Shown here in pieces: positions 51,914 through 61,238 of a stretch of 64,000 nt of DNA. The notes under the pieces were generated by a model. It saw only the letters and a list, made by a program, of their open reading frames with translations, was not told the origin of the DNA and made no database searches. A program made the translations under genes and the position numbers. The DNA comes from Oscillospiraceae bacterium (GTDB taxonomy: Bacteria; Bacillota; Clostridia; Oscillospirales; Ruminococcaceae): assembly GCA_016281125.1 (NCBI GenBank), contig JAEEIA010000040.1:1-64000 (forward strand), in the 5' to 3' direction. Within the stretch, counting starts at the first letter, position 1. Each line of letters begins with the position of its first letter.

Positions 51914-52981
51914 TCACCCCACAAGGCCGGAGCGTTCGATGCCTTCTGTGAAATGCTTTTGCAGGCAGGCATAGAGAATCAGCAGCGGGGTAATCGAAAT
52001 CAGGCAGCCTGCCTCCAGCCAGACAATTTTCTCCCGGATGCTGACATTGGCATTCGCATTGTTGAAGATTGCCAGATTCAGCGTCGCATCCAGATTTTTC
52101 AGCACCATGGAAATCGTCTTGCGGTTTGAGAAGAACGATCCCGCCACATAATAATCATTCCAGTACCAGACAATCGAAAACAGGAACACCGTCAGCACGG
52201 AGGAGCCTGCATTCGGAATCATCACCCTGAGGAACGTCCGGAACGGCCCGCAGCCGTCCAGATAGGCGGCATCCTCCAGCTCCTTCGGCAGTCCGCGGAA
52301 GAACTGCCGGAAAATGAAGATCATCAGTCCCGCGCGGATGCCGTTGGCCGTCATTGCGGGCAGGTACATCACCAGCGGATTGTCGATCAGATTGACCGTG
52401 CCGAACAGAAAATACCGGAACGTCACATACAGCGGAATCGAAATGATCTGCGTCGGGACGAGAATCATCAGAATGACGATGCCGAACAGCAGCTCCCGCC
52501 CTTTGAACCGGAACCGCGCAAAGCCGTACCCGGTGACGGCGCAGGACGCAACCTGACACAGGGAGCAGCCGATATTCAGCAGCAGCGTGTTCAGCAGCGG
52601 GTTATTGCTGCTTTTCGTCAGCCCCATGGCGCGGACGGTATCCTTCATGACGGAAAGCGTCGGGTGCCGCGGGATCCAGATGATCGTCGGGTCACTCATG
52701 TCGCCGCTGTCGCGGAAGCCGTAGCTGATCATGAACAGCAGCGGCGTCAGGATCACGAAGCCCAGCCCGAACAGAATCAGAAAACGGAACACCGGCCAGC
52801 ATTTCTCCGCGAGCTGCTTGCGGCGCATTGCAGCGATTTCCGCCTTGTTCATGTGCTGCATCCGGATATGCACGGCCTCCTTTTTTGTCAGACCGCGGCC
52901 GATTTCATGCGGCTCGTGTGTATCCGGGATTGCAGAGGCGGGAATGCGGGCTTCGGCCGTCTGTGCCTGCGTTTGCTCCAT
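51914..52981 (-). CDS. Sugar-type ABC permease, MalG-like, pair B (355 aa)
   Basis: An extra N-terminal cytoplasmic stretch of about 75 residues (HEIGRGLTKKEAVHIRMQHMNKAEIAAMRRKQ) precedes the usual six helices. The EAA loop that docks the ATPase is LEDAAYLDGCGPFRTFLRVMIP. It should form a dimer with the permease encoded just before it (14-base gap). ATG follows AAGGAGGTG. It is the last gene of the large transport locus. Confidence 0.92.
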   Translation of the reverse strand: MEQTQAQTAEARIPASAIPDTHEPHEIGRGLTKKEAVHIRMQHMNKAEIAAMRRKQLAEKCWPVFRFLILFGLGFVILTPLLFMISYGFRDSGDMSDPTIIWIPRHPTLSVMKDTVRAMGLTKSSNNPLLNTLLLNIGCSLCQVASCAVTGYGFARFRFKGRELLFGIVILMILVPTQIISIPLYVTFRYFLFGTVNLIDNPLVMYLPAMTANGIRAGLMIFIFRQFFRGLPKELEDAAYLDGCGPFRTFLRVMIPNAGSSVLTVFLFSIVWYWNDYYVAGSFFSNRKTISMVLKNLDATLNLAIFNNANANVSIREKIVWLEAGCLISITPLLILYACLQKHFTEGIERSGLVG

Positions 52982-52995
52982 ATCCGCACCTCCTT

Positions 52996-53919
52996 TTACT
53001 CGACCTCGTAGAACACGTACTTGTTGATGATAACCGTGATGATGCCGACGGCGGCCATCACGATGAGAAAATAACTCCAGGACATCGCCGCGGCATAGGC
53101 ATATGACATATCCTTCTGCTGGATTGTCAGCACGCGCAGCATGACGGCGTTGTCGGTTTTGGTAAACGAATCAATGACTGTATAAATGAAATTTGCAAGG
53201 ATCATCGGGCTGACATAGGGCAGCGTGATTTTCCAGAAATACTCCCACGCGGTCGCGCCCTCCATGGACGCGGCCTCCTTGGCGGACGGCGGGATATTCT
53301 GGAGCGCCGCAAGGAAAATCAGAATCTGGATGCCGGAGCTCCAGACCAGCCCGAAGATATTGGTTGTGACCGTGTTGATGACGGTGCTGAGGGATTCGCT
53401 GATATCCATGACGCCTAAAAACACCAGCAGCTTGTCCACCATATCGGTTTCAAAAAGCGTGGAAAACTGCGCGCCGCTGTCGGCACCGGTCACAGCGATA
53501 TTGCCGCTGATGATGTTGTAAACCGGCCCCGTTGCAATGATGACCGGGAGAAAGAAAATCGCGCGGGCAAAGCCTCTGCCCTTGAATTTCTGATTCAGGA
53601 TCACAGCGATGAACAGCGAAAAAATGAGAATCATCGGTGTGGTCAGGGCAGTATCGCGCAGCACGGAGGCCAGCGCCTGCCGGAATTCGCGGTCGGCGGT
53701 GAAGGCATTTTTGAAGTTGCCGAGCCACTGCCAGTCCGAGAGCGGCAGCCAGATCTTCTGCATGCCGCCGCTGTCCGGCTTTAATCTGCGGTTATCCATA
53801 AAGCAGTAGCAGAGCGACTCTGCCAGCGGTTTCAGGAACCACAGCACCGTTCCGATCAGCCAGACCGAGATGAAGCCGTAGCCGTACAGCGATTTTCTGC
53901 GTTCATATGGGATTTTCAT
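52996..53919 (-). CDS. Sugar-type ABC permease, MalF-like, pair B (307 aa)
   Basis: Six helices with the EAA loop AKEAASMEGATAWEYFWKITLPYVSP at about 215-240. Large periplasm-facing loop between the first helices (residues about 40-85), as in UgpA/MalF proteins. The ATG overlaps the stop of the DUF5696 gene by 4 bases, tying permease and DUF5696 expression together. Confidence 0.92.
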   Translation of the reverse strand: MKIPYERRKSLYGYGFISVWLIGTVLWFLKPLAESLCYCFMDNRRLKPDSGGMQKIWLPLSDWQWLGNFKNAFTADREFRQALASVLRDTALTTPMILIFSLFIAVILNQKFKGRGFARAIFFLPVIIATGPVYNIISGNIAVTGADSGAQFSTLFETDMVDKLLVFLGVMDISESLSTVINTVTTNIFGLVWSSGIQILIFLAALQNIPPSAKEAASMEGATAWEYFWKITLPYVSPMILANFIYTVIDSFTKTDNAVMLRVLTIQQKDMSYAYAAAMSWSYFLIVMAAVGIITVIINKYVFYEVE

Positions 53920-56267
53920 GATGCTGCCGCGGCTCCTTCCTTCACATAGTCTTTCAGGTACCGTGTCTGTCCGCCGCAGGTTACGGCGCCTGTATCCAGA
54001 TCGACGACGGTTTCCGTTCCGTTTGCGTACCGCGTTGTGAAGCGGCTGCCGTCCTCGCGGAAGCTGATGATATACGAATCACTGACCGCAGAGAGCGTAT
54101 CCTTCGCAAAGCGGTAATACTGTGCAGCCTGTTCTGTCCAGTCAGCAGCGTATGCGTAGTAAAAAACATCAAAATCGGTATCCTTGAGCAGCTCCGTTTC
54201 CGCAGCGAGCATGTCAAACCGCAGATCGCTGCCGGTGGCCACAGCCCGCAGAACCGTATCCCTGATATCTGCGCTGCCGTTGACGGATTCGGTTGTATAC
54301 GGCAGTACCCCGTGCAGAACGGTCTGATACAGCGGGATGTCCCCGTCGAAAATGTTGAATCCGCTGGAACAGAGCGGCAGGTCGGTGACCGCGTCCGTAT
54401 AGGGCAGCACATAGGCATTCGGATGCTCCGAAAGCACCTTGCCGAGCGTGCGCTGCATCTGCGAGAGCTGCTTCGTCACGGTCTGCATCGCAGTATCGCG
54501 GGCGGTGTAGCTCTGCCTGCCGTAGTCGCCGTACAGCGACGAAGCGAGTTCCCCGATGCCGATGCCCGGCAGTCCGGCCGCTTCACAGCTGCCGCACAGC
54601 TTTCCGAGCAGCTTCGGGAATGCAGCCGGGGAAAGCAGGGACATCGTTTTTTTCTTGCCGTAGGGCACGCCGTATGCGCGCTCGTAATCCACAATGCGCG
54701 CAAATGCGCCGGAAACACGCACGGCGGTATCGGTCAGCGCCCAGTATCCGTTTCCGGAATAAAACGCCGTGTTACTGCAAACGGGATACCATTCCGCACC
54801 CGCTGCGTCGAGCGAAGCGGTCAGCTGTCTGAACGCCTTTTGCCCGCCGAGTACGGCTGAGGGCTTTGCCTTGCAGTCTGCCTTGCCGCTGATTCCGGCG
54901 TCCGTCCAGCGGTTCAGCGACACCTGAAGCCGATCGGCGCCCGCATCCTGCAAATCCCGGACGATCTGCTCCATATCTGAATAGGATGTCACGGCGGTTT
55001 TCATGAACACCGGAAATCCCAGCACATTGCGCTGCTTCATGCAGCCGCCGTAGAGATCAACGTGCAGCCTGGAATCATCCGGCTTTGCCTTGACCTGCAC
55101 ATGCTGATCCTCCAGCAGATACTGCCGGTATCTGGCCGCAAGATCGGCAAAGTCAAGCTCCTGGCTTCGGTCGACGTTGATGCTGTCCGAAGCCGTCAGC
55201 GGATAATACCGCACGGCAATGCTGCGCGGCGCCATATTCTTTTCGTAAACGTCAAGCGGCTGCATCTGGTCGCCGCCGAGATAAAACTGGTCGCTGCTGC
55301 GGAGAATAAATTTGAAATAGCAGCGGTTGTATTCGGTGTTGGACTGTCCCTTGCCGCTGACATCCGCGCAGAGCTGACAGTTTCCCTCGCCCTCGGATGC
55401 GACCGCGAGCAGTGCGTTTTCGCCCTTGCAGATGCCGTACATCGGGAGCGACACGCCCTTGACGACCGCGCCCTTTGTCTTGGGAACGGCCGTGCGGTCA
55501 GCGCCGTAGATCATCTGGCAGTACGGCGATGCCGCATTTTTGCCGTTGTTGAACTGAATGACCGCACCGGAGCCGTCCGGAATGACGAAGCAGCCCTCCT
55601 CGGTGCTGTCCGCCGCGCCGAAGCCGTTCAGTACGGCGAGCGCCTGTGCAAGCTGCGGCTCCTCGTCGTCGGGGCCGTGCTTTTCCGTGATTTCCGAGGT
55701 ATCGGTGCGCACCTCCAGGTAATCGTCCCGGAGCTGATAGCTGACCGGCACCTTGATGCCGCACTTGCGGAAAAAGTAGGTGATTCTGACGCCGTCCGGC
55801 AGCAGCTCCTGCGTAATGACCGTTTTCAGCGGATCTCCGGACGGGAATTCGTTTTTGGAGCGCTTGCTGAGCAGCGCATCCGTCAGCACCAGGCAGGACG
55901 CCAGCTTGCTGCGGATTGCAGGCGTCGCAATGCGGTCGCAGCGCGCGTTGACCGGCGACGACCACCAGACATAGCCGTTGGTCTTGTTGACCAGCGCAAA
56001 CAGATCCTCCGGCTTTTCATCGGCATCCTCATCGAGCAGCTCCGTATCCCATACCCAGAGTGCAAGCCGGTCATTTTCTGCGGCAATGCGCATCTTTGCA
56101 AAGACCTCGTCCTCCGTTCGCGGAGGGAGCTCCGGTTCCTCTGTTTCCGCAGCGCTTTCAGCGGCGGCGGAATCCGCATTCTCCTCCGCATAGGCGGAAA
56201 GCCCGGTAAACGGCAGAAGCATCACGGCAGAAAAAAGCAGCGCAAGTAATCGTTTCATGTTCGGCAT
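53916..56267 (-). CDS. Secreted DUF5696 family protein (783 aa)
   Basis: ATG at 56267 follows AGGAGGTG; the longer frame to 56351 lacks a site. A signal peptide (about 1-28) is followed by an acidic stretch and a large extracellular part. The first half is beta-rich (LALWVWDTELL, GYVWWSSPVNARCD); the second half has features of a TIM-barrel glycoside-hydrolase-like fold (VQIVRDLQDAGADRLQVSLNRW-type, GLPGIGIGELASSLYGDYGRQSY, NAYVLPYTDAVTDLPL). DUF5696 proteins recur with sugar ABC transporters. Enzyme activity is plausible but not shown. Confidence 0.8.
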   Translation of the reverse strand: MPNMKRLLALLFSAVMLLPFTGLSAYAEENADSAAAESAAETEEPELPPRTEDEVFAKMRIAAENDRLALWVWDTELLDEDADEKPEDLFALVNKTNGYVWWSSPVNARCDRIATPAIRSKLASCLVLTDALLSKRSKNEFPSGDPLKTVITQELLPDGVRITYFFRKCGIKVPVSYQLRDDYLEVRTDTSEITEKHGPDDEEPQLAQALAVLNGFGAADSTEEGCFVIPDGSGAVIQFNNGKNAASPYCQMIYGADRTAVPKTKGAVVKGVSLPMYGICKGENALLAVASEGEGNCQLCADVSGKGQSNTEYNRCYFKFILRSSDQFYLGGDQMQPLDVYEKNMAPRSIAVRYYPLTASDSINVDRSQELDFADLAARYRQYLLEDQHVQVKAKPDDSRLHVDLYGGCMKQRNVLGFPVFMKTAVTSYSDMEQIVRDLQDAGADRLQVSLNRWTDAGISGKADCKAKPSAVLGGQKAFRQLTASLDAAGAEWYPVCSNTAFYSGNGYWALTDTAVRVSGAFARIVDYERAYGVPYGKKKTMSLLSPAAFPKLLGKLCGSCEAAGLPGIGIGELASSLYGDYGRQSYTARDTAMQTVTKQLSQMQRTLGKVLSEHPNAYVLPYTDAVTDLPLCSSGFNIFDGDIPLYQTVLHGVLPYTTESVNGSADIRDTVLRAVATGSDLRFDMLAAETELLKDTDFDVFYYAYAADWTEQAAQYYRFAKDTLSAVSDSYIISFREDGSRFTTRYANGTETVVDLDTGAVTCGGQTRYLKDYVKEGAAAAS

Positions 56268-56417
56268 CACAACACCTCCTTTTCCAATGTACTCCCGGTT
56301 CACGCAGCAGTACGCCGCTGTTTGCGGCTTCTGAAAGGTCATCGCTCTCAACGGTTTGCGTTTTTGGAAAGACTCTTTTCAGAATTGTGTTGCTGTGAAA
56401 AAAAGAATTCATGTATC

Positions 56418-56975
56418 CTAATATTTCCACAATTCAATCTCATACGGAAGCATATCTTTGTAATCAAACTTCACAATGAAAAAGAAATACGGAGCGTCAG
56501 TGTTTGGAAATTCAATCGAAAAACTGTCTGCGGCGTATTTCGGATGATGTTTGCCGCGGCGGTATTGTTTCCATTTCAGAATTCTCCACTTGTCCGAGAT
56601 TTTGATATCACCAAATTTGATCCCGTTTACCTCATAGATTTCCTGAGAAAATATTTTATCCAGATTCGCAGCAAGTGTTTCATTTCCATTCTGATCTAAA
56701 TGAATGAACCAGTCATACGCCTTTTCGATGCATTCTTCTATATGCGCCAGCACATCCAGCATTCGCCTGACGGTTTCCTCCGGAATCACATTGTCTGATC
56801 CTTTATATTCAATCTCGATCTCACCGGCTTCCGAATCAATCAATGCATACCCTTCGTCGCTGTAGAAACGGAATTCTGAAAATTCTCTGTTTTCCAGTAA
56901 GAATATGACATCATCGAGAGTATAATCGTCTACATCCTGAAAAACGACTTTTCCTGAACAGAATGATTTCGGCAC
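56418..56975 (-). CDS. AT-rich hypothetical protein inserted in the transport locus (185 aa)
   Basis: GTG at 56975 is preferred, as GAGGA lies 9 bases upstream. The protein is acidic and cytoplasmic, with FYSDEGYALIDSEAGEIEIEYKG, then a helical ILDVLAHIEECIEKAYDWFIHLDQ-like part and a C-terminal beta part (FFFIVKFDYKDMLPYEIELWKY). I do not recognise the family; it looks like the small DUF2004/DUF6985-type immunity-like proteins, which is a weak impression. Its codons are clearly more AT-rich than those of its neighbours, which suggests a later arrival. No promoter was found. Confidence 0.65.
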   Translation of the reverse strand: MPKSFCSGKVVFQDVDDYTLDDVIFLLENREFSEFRFYSDEGYALIDSEAGEIEIEYKGSDNVIPEETVRRMLDVLAHIEECIEKAYDWFIHLDQNGNETLAANLDKIFSQEIYEVNGIKFGDIKISDKWRILKWKQYRRGKHHPKYAADSFSIEFPNTDAPYFFFIVKFDYKDMLPYEIELWKY

Positions 56976-57157
56976 AACACTCACTCCTCACAAATTCTGA
57001 TTTATCACAGCAATACAGCTCCGAAAAGGGACTTTCTGAAAGCGCAAACCATTGGGCGCAGTAACCTTTCAGAAGCCGCGGACAGCGGCGTGTATTATGA
57101 TTTTCGGGAGAGTATCGCTAACCGCCCCCGGAGGGAAATGCCGGCGCGGGCTCCGCG

Positions 57158-57787
57158 CTATACACGGATGCGATACAGAATTTCTGTGTACAGCGTATAG
57201 AAAAAGACATAGACCTTCTGGAACAGGCTGAGGAGCAGCACCGCCAGAAACAGAATCACAAGCATGGCAAAGAGCGTCAGCAGAACTGCCATGACCGTCT
57301 TGGTGACGGTATACTGATGCACCGCCTTGACTGCGGAGAACAGCAGCAGCCCCGACCAGATCAGCCCGATATAATAGACCGCGGCAAAGAAAACCATTTC
57401 CTCCCGCACAAGAATATGCGAGAGAATCACGTTGATGAACGTGGAGATAATGTACGGGATCAGCGCGTAGGAGCTGTAAATGCAGATGTTCTTCATCGTG
57501 CCCTCGCCGTCCAGCAGGGTACAGACCGCCCAGTTCCCGACAACCCACGCGAGAAAATATACGACCGAGCGCATCAGATACGGCACGACCGAAAACAGCG
57601 CGTCCGGCAGCGGGCGGAACTGGAACCCGCACCAGCGGTCGTTGGCAATCAGCGAGAAAAACAGCGCCGCAATGATGATGACCGTATATTTCAGCGTGCC
57701 GCCCTTTTTCCAGCGGAGATCCTCAAAGCCCTCAAACGGGTGCAGCACGGTATGCCGGACCCACTGCGGCTGTGTCAGATCCATCAT
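57158..57787 (-). CDS. Yip1 family membrane protein (209 aa)
   Basis: Five membrane helices in the C-terminal 170 residues, after a short N-terminal cytoplasmic part (HPFEGFEDLRWKKGG). This is the usual bacterial Yip1-domain layout. Such proteins often accompany NHL proteins and sugar permeases in Firmicutes, with no known function. The ATG overlaps the stop of the NHL/TPR gene by 4 bases. Confidence 0.82.
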   Translation of the reverse strand: MMDLTQPQWVRHTVLHPFEGFEDLRWKKGGTLKYTVIIIAALFFSLIANDRWCGFQFRPLPDALFSVVPYLMRSVVYFLAWVVGNWAVCTLLDGEGTMKNICIYSSYALIPYIISTFINVILSHILVREEMVFFAAVYYIGLIWSGLLLFSAVKAVHQYTVTKTVMAVLLTLFAMLVILFLAVLLLSLFQKVYVFFYTLYTEILYRIRV

Positions 57788-59304
57788 GCCGCCGCACCTC
57801 CCTTTTGCCTGTTATGCTTTTTCTTCCGGTATTGCTTCAGGACGATCCATGCCGCAAGCAGCAGAACGCATCCGGCCAGAATCCCGTTCAGATGCGCCCG
57901 CAGCCACTCCGAACGGTAGCGCCCGAATGCACGGTTATAGACCCACGAGGCATCTGCGCGCTTGGCGTATTTCATTGCGTCGCGGTAGCGCCCCATATTG
58001 TAATATGCGCTGGAAATGCCCAGGCAGGCTCTGCGGTAATTGCCGTCCTGCCGCAGCACCGTCTGCCACGGTTCGAGCGCCTCCTCGTAGTAGCCCCGGT
58101 TGTAGAGGTCGGTCGCGGTATGGACGGTCTGCCCGAAATCCGTCTGCGTAAAGACCGTGACCGCACCCTTTCCGGCATCGAGCACGCAGATTTCCTCACA
58201 GCCTGCGCCTTTTGTTTCCACGGCGGTGACATTGCCGCCGGAGGAGAATGTGCCGAGCTGATCGCCGGTGCCGCCCAGAATAAACAGCAGATTTGCCTCC
58301 TTGTCATACTGGAACACGCGGCCGGTTGTCTGGTCAAGGCAGTTGATCGAGCCGTCCTCGCCGATGTCGAGATCGACGATCCGGGTTTTGTAGGTCGTGC
58401 CGGAATACCACGCGGAGAACAGGTCGCCCCACTTGTGGTCGGACAGATATCCGAACAGGTTATAGCCCTCCGGATTGACCTTTTTCACGATGTCGGTGTC
58501 CGACGCGCCGGAGGAGGTCGAGGTGTAGATAAATCCCTTCTCGCTGTCAATGTCGAAATTGTCGAATGCGGTCGGCGCAGCGCGGTTGCTGTGCCGCCGC
58601 CCCTCGTCGGAGGCAATGAGATTCCAGAAATGATCTGCAATGACCTTTGCCGTTCTTGCGACGGCGTTTGCACCGTAATAGCCGATGAATTCGCCCTCTG
58701 CGCTGAACATCGCGGCGCCCTTGGTCGTGTTGCTCAGCACAATGTAAATATTGCCCGCGCTGTCGCAGAGAATCTTCTGCGGCAGGAAGGTCAGATCCCT
58801 GTCGTAAACCGGGGAATCCGGCTTGGTGATCTCCATGCACACGGTGCCGTCCGGCTCGCAGATCAGCGCGCGGTTGTTTTCCGTGTCGGCAATGTACATG
58901 CGCCCCGTATCCGGCGACACAAACACGCCCCTCGGATTCTTGAGCCTTGTGCGGGTTCCGTCGGGCAGGGTGAAGCTGTCGTAAATTTGCAGCACTGCTG
59001 TCAGATCGCCGTCCGTTTTCACGATGCGGCTGTTTCCGGTGTCTGCAATGTAGAAGCAGTCATCTGCACTGCGGAACAGATCCTGCGGACTGCTGAACGC
59101 GCCCGTGCCGAGGTCGGTGCCGCTGACCGAACGCTCTGCCACATATCCGGCATGCGAGGGCACCGCCTCGCCCAGCCGGTTGTAGTTGTAGACGTCATAC
59201 GGCTCGTCCGCAGATGCCGTCAGCGTCAGCACGGAAGCGGCTGCCGCAAGGGAACAGAGAACCGCTGCGCACTGTCTGCGCAGAAAACTGATATGCTGTT
59301 TCAT
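57784..59304 (-). CDS. Membrane-anchored NHL-propeller protein with TPR (506 aa)
   Basis: Signal peptide about 1-32. NHL repeats follow (FSSPQDLF...CFYIADTGNSRIVK, LKNPRGVFVSPDTGRMYIADTENNRALI, FLPQKILCDSAGNIYIVLSN) and make most of a beta-propeller up to about residue 375. A TPR-like pair lies at about 395-450 (LYNRGYYEEALEPWQTVLRQ, SAYYNMGRYRDAMKYAKRA). One helix near 474-492 is followed by a basic tail, so the propeller lies outside the cell. Role unknown; it may hold the transport complex together or sense glycans. ATG follows AAGGAGG. Confidence 0.85.
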   Translation of the reverse strand: MKQHISFLRRQCAAVLCSLAAAASVLTLTASADEPYDVYNYNRLGEAVPSHAGYVAERSVSGTDLGTGAFSSPQDLFRSADDCFYIADTGNSRIVKTDGDLTAVLQIYDSFTLPDGTRTRLKNPRGVFVSPDTGRMYIADTENNRALICEPDGTVCMEITKPDSPVYDRDLTFLPQKILCDSAGNIYIVLSNTTKGAAMFSAEGEFIGYYGANAVARTAKVIADHFWNLIASDEGRRHSNRAAPTAFDNFDIDSEKGFIYTSTSSGASDTDIVKKVNPEGYNLFGYLSDHKWGDLFSAWYSGTTYKTRIVDLDIGEDGSINCLDQTTGRVFQYDKEANLLFILGGTGDQLGTFSSGGNVTAVETKGAGCEEICVLDAGKGAVTVFTQTDFGQTVHTATDLYNRGYYEEALEPWQTVLRQDGNYRRACLGISSAYYNMGRYRDAMKYAKRADASWVYNRAFGRYRSEWLRAHLNGILAGCVLLLAAWIVLKQYRKKKHNRQKGGAAA

Positions 59305-59360
59305 GCCTGACCGCTTCCTCCTTTCAGGGTTGTTGGTTTCTCAGCGGTTTCTTCCGCCGC

Positions 59361-60251
59361 TCAGTCCTTGATGCCGGAATGTGCCATGGTTTCCATGACC
59401 TGACTCTGTGCGATGATGAAGAACAGCACGGGCGGGACGAACAGAATCACTGCCGCCGCCATGGTCACGCCTTGCCGGGAGATGCCCGCGGAGGCCGCCT
59501 GCTGAATCACGGTCGGGAGTGTTTTCAGCGATTCGTCATAGATCACGCTGCCGCCCGTGATGTTCCACGCGCCCTGAAATGCGAAGATTGCCATGGTCAT
59601 GAGCGCGGGCTTCTGGTTCGGGATCACGATGCGCCAGCAGATTGTGAACAGGCCTGCGCCGTCCACCTTTGCCGCCTCGATCATTGCATCGGGGACGGAG
59701 GCCATGGACTGCCGCATCAGATACAGCCCCATTGCGGATGCAACCGCCGGGAAAATCAGCGCAGACATCGTATTGATCATGTGCAGCTTCGCCATGACGA
59801 TATACTGCATCAGATAGATGACATTGCTGTTGTAAAGCAGCGCGAGCACAATGATCGCATTGATGATCTTATTGCCCGGGAAATCGACCTTCGCCAGACA
59901 GAATGCCGCCATGGATGCAAACACGCACTGCAACACCGTCACCGCAAGCGTTACGAACACACTGTTGAACACGTAGCGGGAAAACGGCACCCACATCTGT
60001 CCGAGCACGCGGTAGGTGTCCTTGAAATTGTCGAGCGTCGGGTTCAGCGTGTACCACTTCGGCGGGAACATGAACATCTCATTGACCGGCTTGACCGCAT
60101 TGACGAGCATCAGCCAGATCGGCAGCACCATGAACACGCCGAGAATCAGCAGCAGCAGAAAAATCATGACCGTTCCGGCATGCTTTCTGCCTGCACGCCG
60201 GTTGGAGGCTTTCAGCCTGACGGGCCTTTTGCCGGTTTTGGATTCAGACAT
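59361..60251 (-). CDS. Sugar-type ABC permease, MalG-like, pair A (296 aa)
   Basis: Six helices, EAA loop MIEAAKVDGAGLFTICWRIVIP at about 190-211, and a basic N-terminal cytoplasmic tail. It pairs with the permease just upstream (12-base gap). ATG follows AAGGAGG. Confidence 0.93.
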   Translation of the reverse strand: MSESKTGKRPVRLKASNRRAGRKHAGTVMIFLLLLILGVFMVLPIWLMLVNAVKPVNEMFMFPPKWYTLNPTLDNFKDTYRVLGQMWVPFSRYVFNSVFVTLAVTVLQCVFASMAAFCLAKVDFPGNKIINAIIVLALLYNSNVIYLMQYIVMAKLHMINTMSALIFPAVASAMGLYLMRQSMASVPDAMIEAAKVDGAGLFTICWRIVIPNQKPALMTMAIFAFQGAWNITGGSVIYDESLKTLPTVIQQAASAGISRQGVTMAAAVILFVPPVLFFIIAQSQVMETMAHSGIKD

Positions 60252-60263
60252 TGTCCCGCCTCC

Positions 60264-61217
60264 TTATTCCATATATTTGCCGAGTACGCGGCTGATCAGC
60301 TTGTTTGCCGCATACATCGCAATGAACAGAATCATGCAGATTGCAGATGCATAACCCATTTCAAAGCGCACCCAGCCGTAGTCATAGGCATGTGTCATGA
60401 TCGTATGTGCGGCGTAATCCGTGCTCGGGAATCCGACCAGGTTCCGTGCGACGATGTCTGCGGTAAAGGCGGAAACAATCTGCATGACCGCCGCAAACAT
60501 CAGCGAGGGCCCCATGCCGGGAATCGTGATGTAAATGAGCTCCTGCCACCGGTTTTTGATGCCCTCAACCGCGCCGGCCTCATACAGTGCCGGGTCGATG
60601 TTCTGGAAGCCTGCGCGCATGGCGAGGAATCCGGCGCCCATGCTGACCCAGAGCTGCACGATGATGACGACCGCGAGAATGTACCGTGAATCGGTGAGCC
60701 ACTGGATTGCGGAGGTCGTGATGCCGAGATTCATCAGCGCGGAATTGGCGATGCCGTAGCTGTCGCCGGAGAAAATCAGCTGCCAGACCGCATACACGCC
60801 GGAGGCCATGGACGGCGCATAGAAAATCAGCGTAAAGATGACCTTCAGCGTCCGGTTCATCTCGTTGATGAGCCACGCGAGCAGAAAGCTCAGGAAATAG
60901 CTCAGCGGGCCGGTAAAGACCGCAAAAATCAGCGTCACGCGGATGGATTTGATGAACACGCTGTCGTTCAGAAACAGATTGTAGAAATTGCTCAGCCCGA
61001 CCCATTTGGGCGGGAACGTCGCCATGTCGAAATCGGTCAGGCCGACCGGCAGCGACATGATGACGGGGATGACGGTGAATAACGTGAACAGCAGCATGAA
61101 CGGGAGCATCATCAGGTAGGCCTCGCGGTTCTGCCGGATGCGCCGCAGGAGCTGCTGACGCTGTTCCTTTTTGGTTTTTCTGCCGGTCTGATCCGGCTGC
61201 TTTTCAGGCTGCGGCAA
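60264..61217 (-). CDS. Sugar-type ABC permease, MalF-like, pair A (317 aa)
   Basis: Six helices with the EAA loop YEAGAVEGIKNRWQELIYITIPGMGP at about 220-245. The start is probably TTG at 61217, eight bases after AGGAGG; the GTG at 61226 lies inside that site. It follows the solute-binding protein gene by about 20 bases. Confidence 0.93.
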   Translation of the reverse strand: MPQPEKQPDQTGRKTKKEQRQQLLRRIRQNREAYLMMLPFMLLFTLFTVIPVIMSLPVGLTDFDMATFPPKWVGLSNFYNLFLNDSVFIKSIRVTLIFAVFTGPLSYFLSFLLAWLINEMNRTLKVIFTLIFYAPSMASGVYAVWQLIFSGDSYGIANSALMNLGITTSAIQWLTDSRYILAVVIIVQLWVSMGAGFLAMRAGFQNIDPALYEAGAVEGIKNRWQELIYITIPGMGPSLMFAAVMQIVSAFTADIVARNLVGFPSTDYAAHTIMTHAYDYGWVRFEMGYASAICMILFIAMYAANKLISRVLGKYME

Positions 61218-61238
61218 TCCGTACACCTCCTGTGCCGT

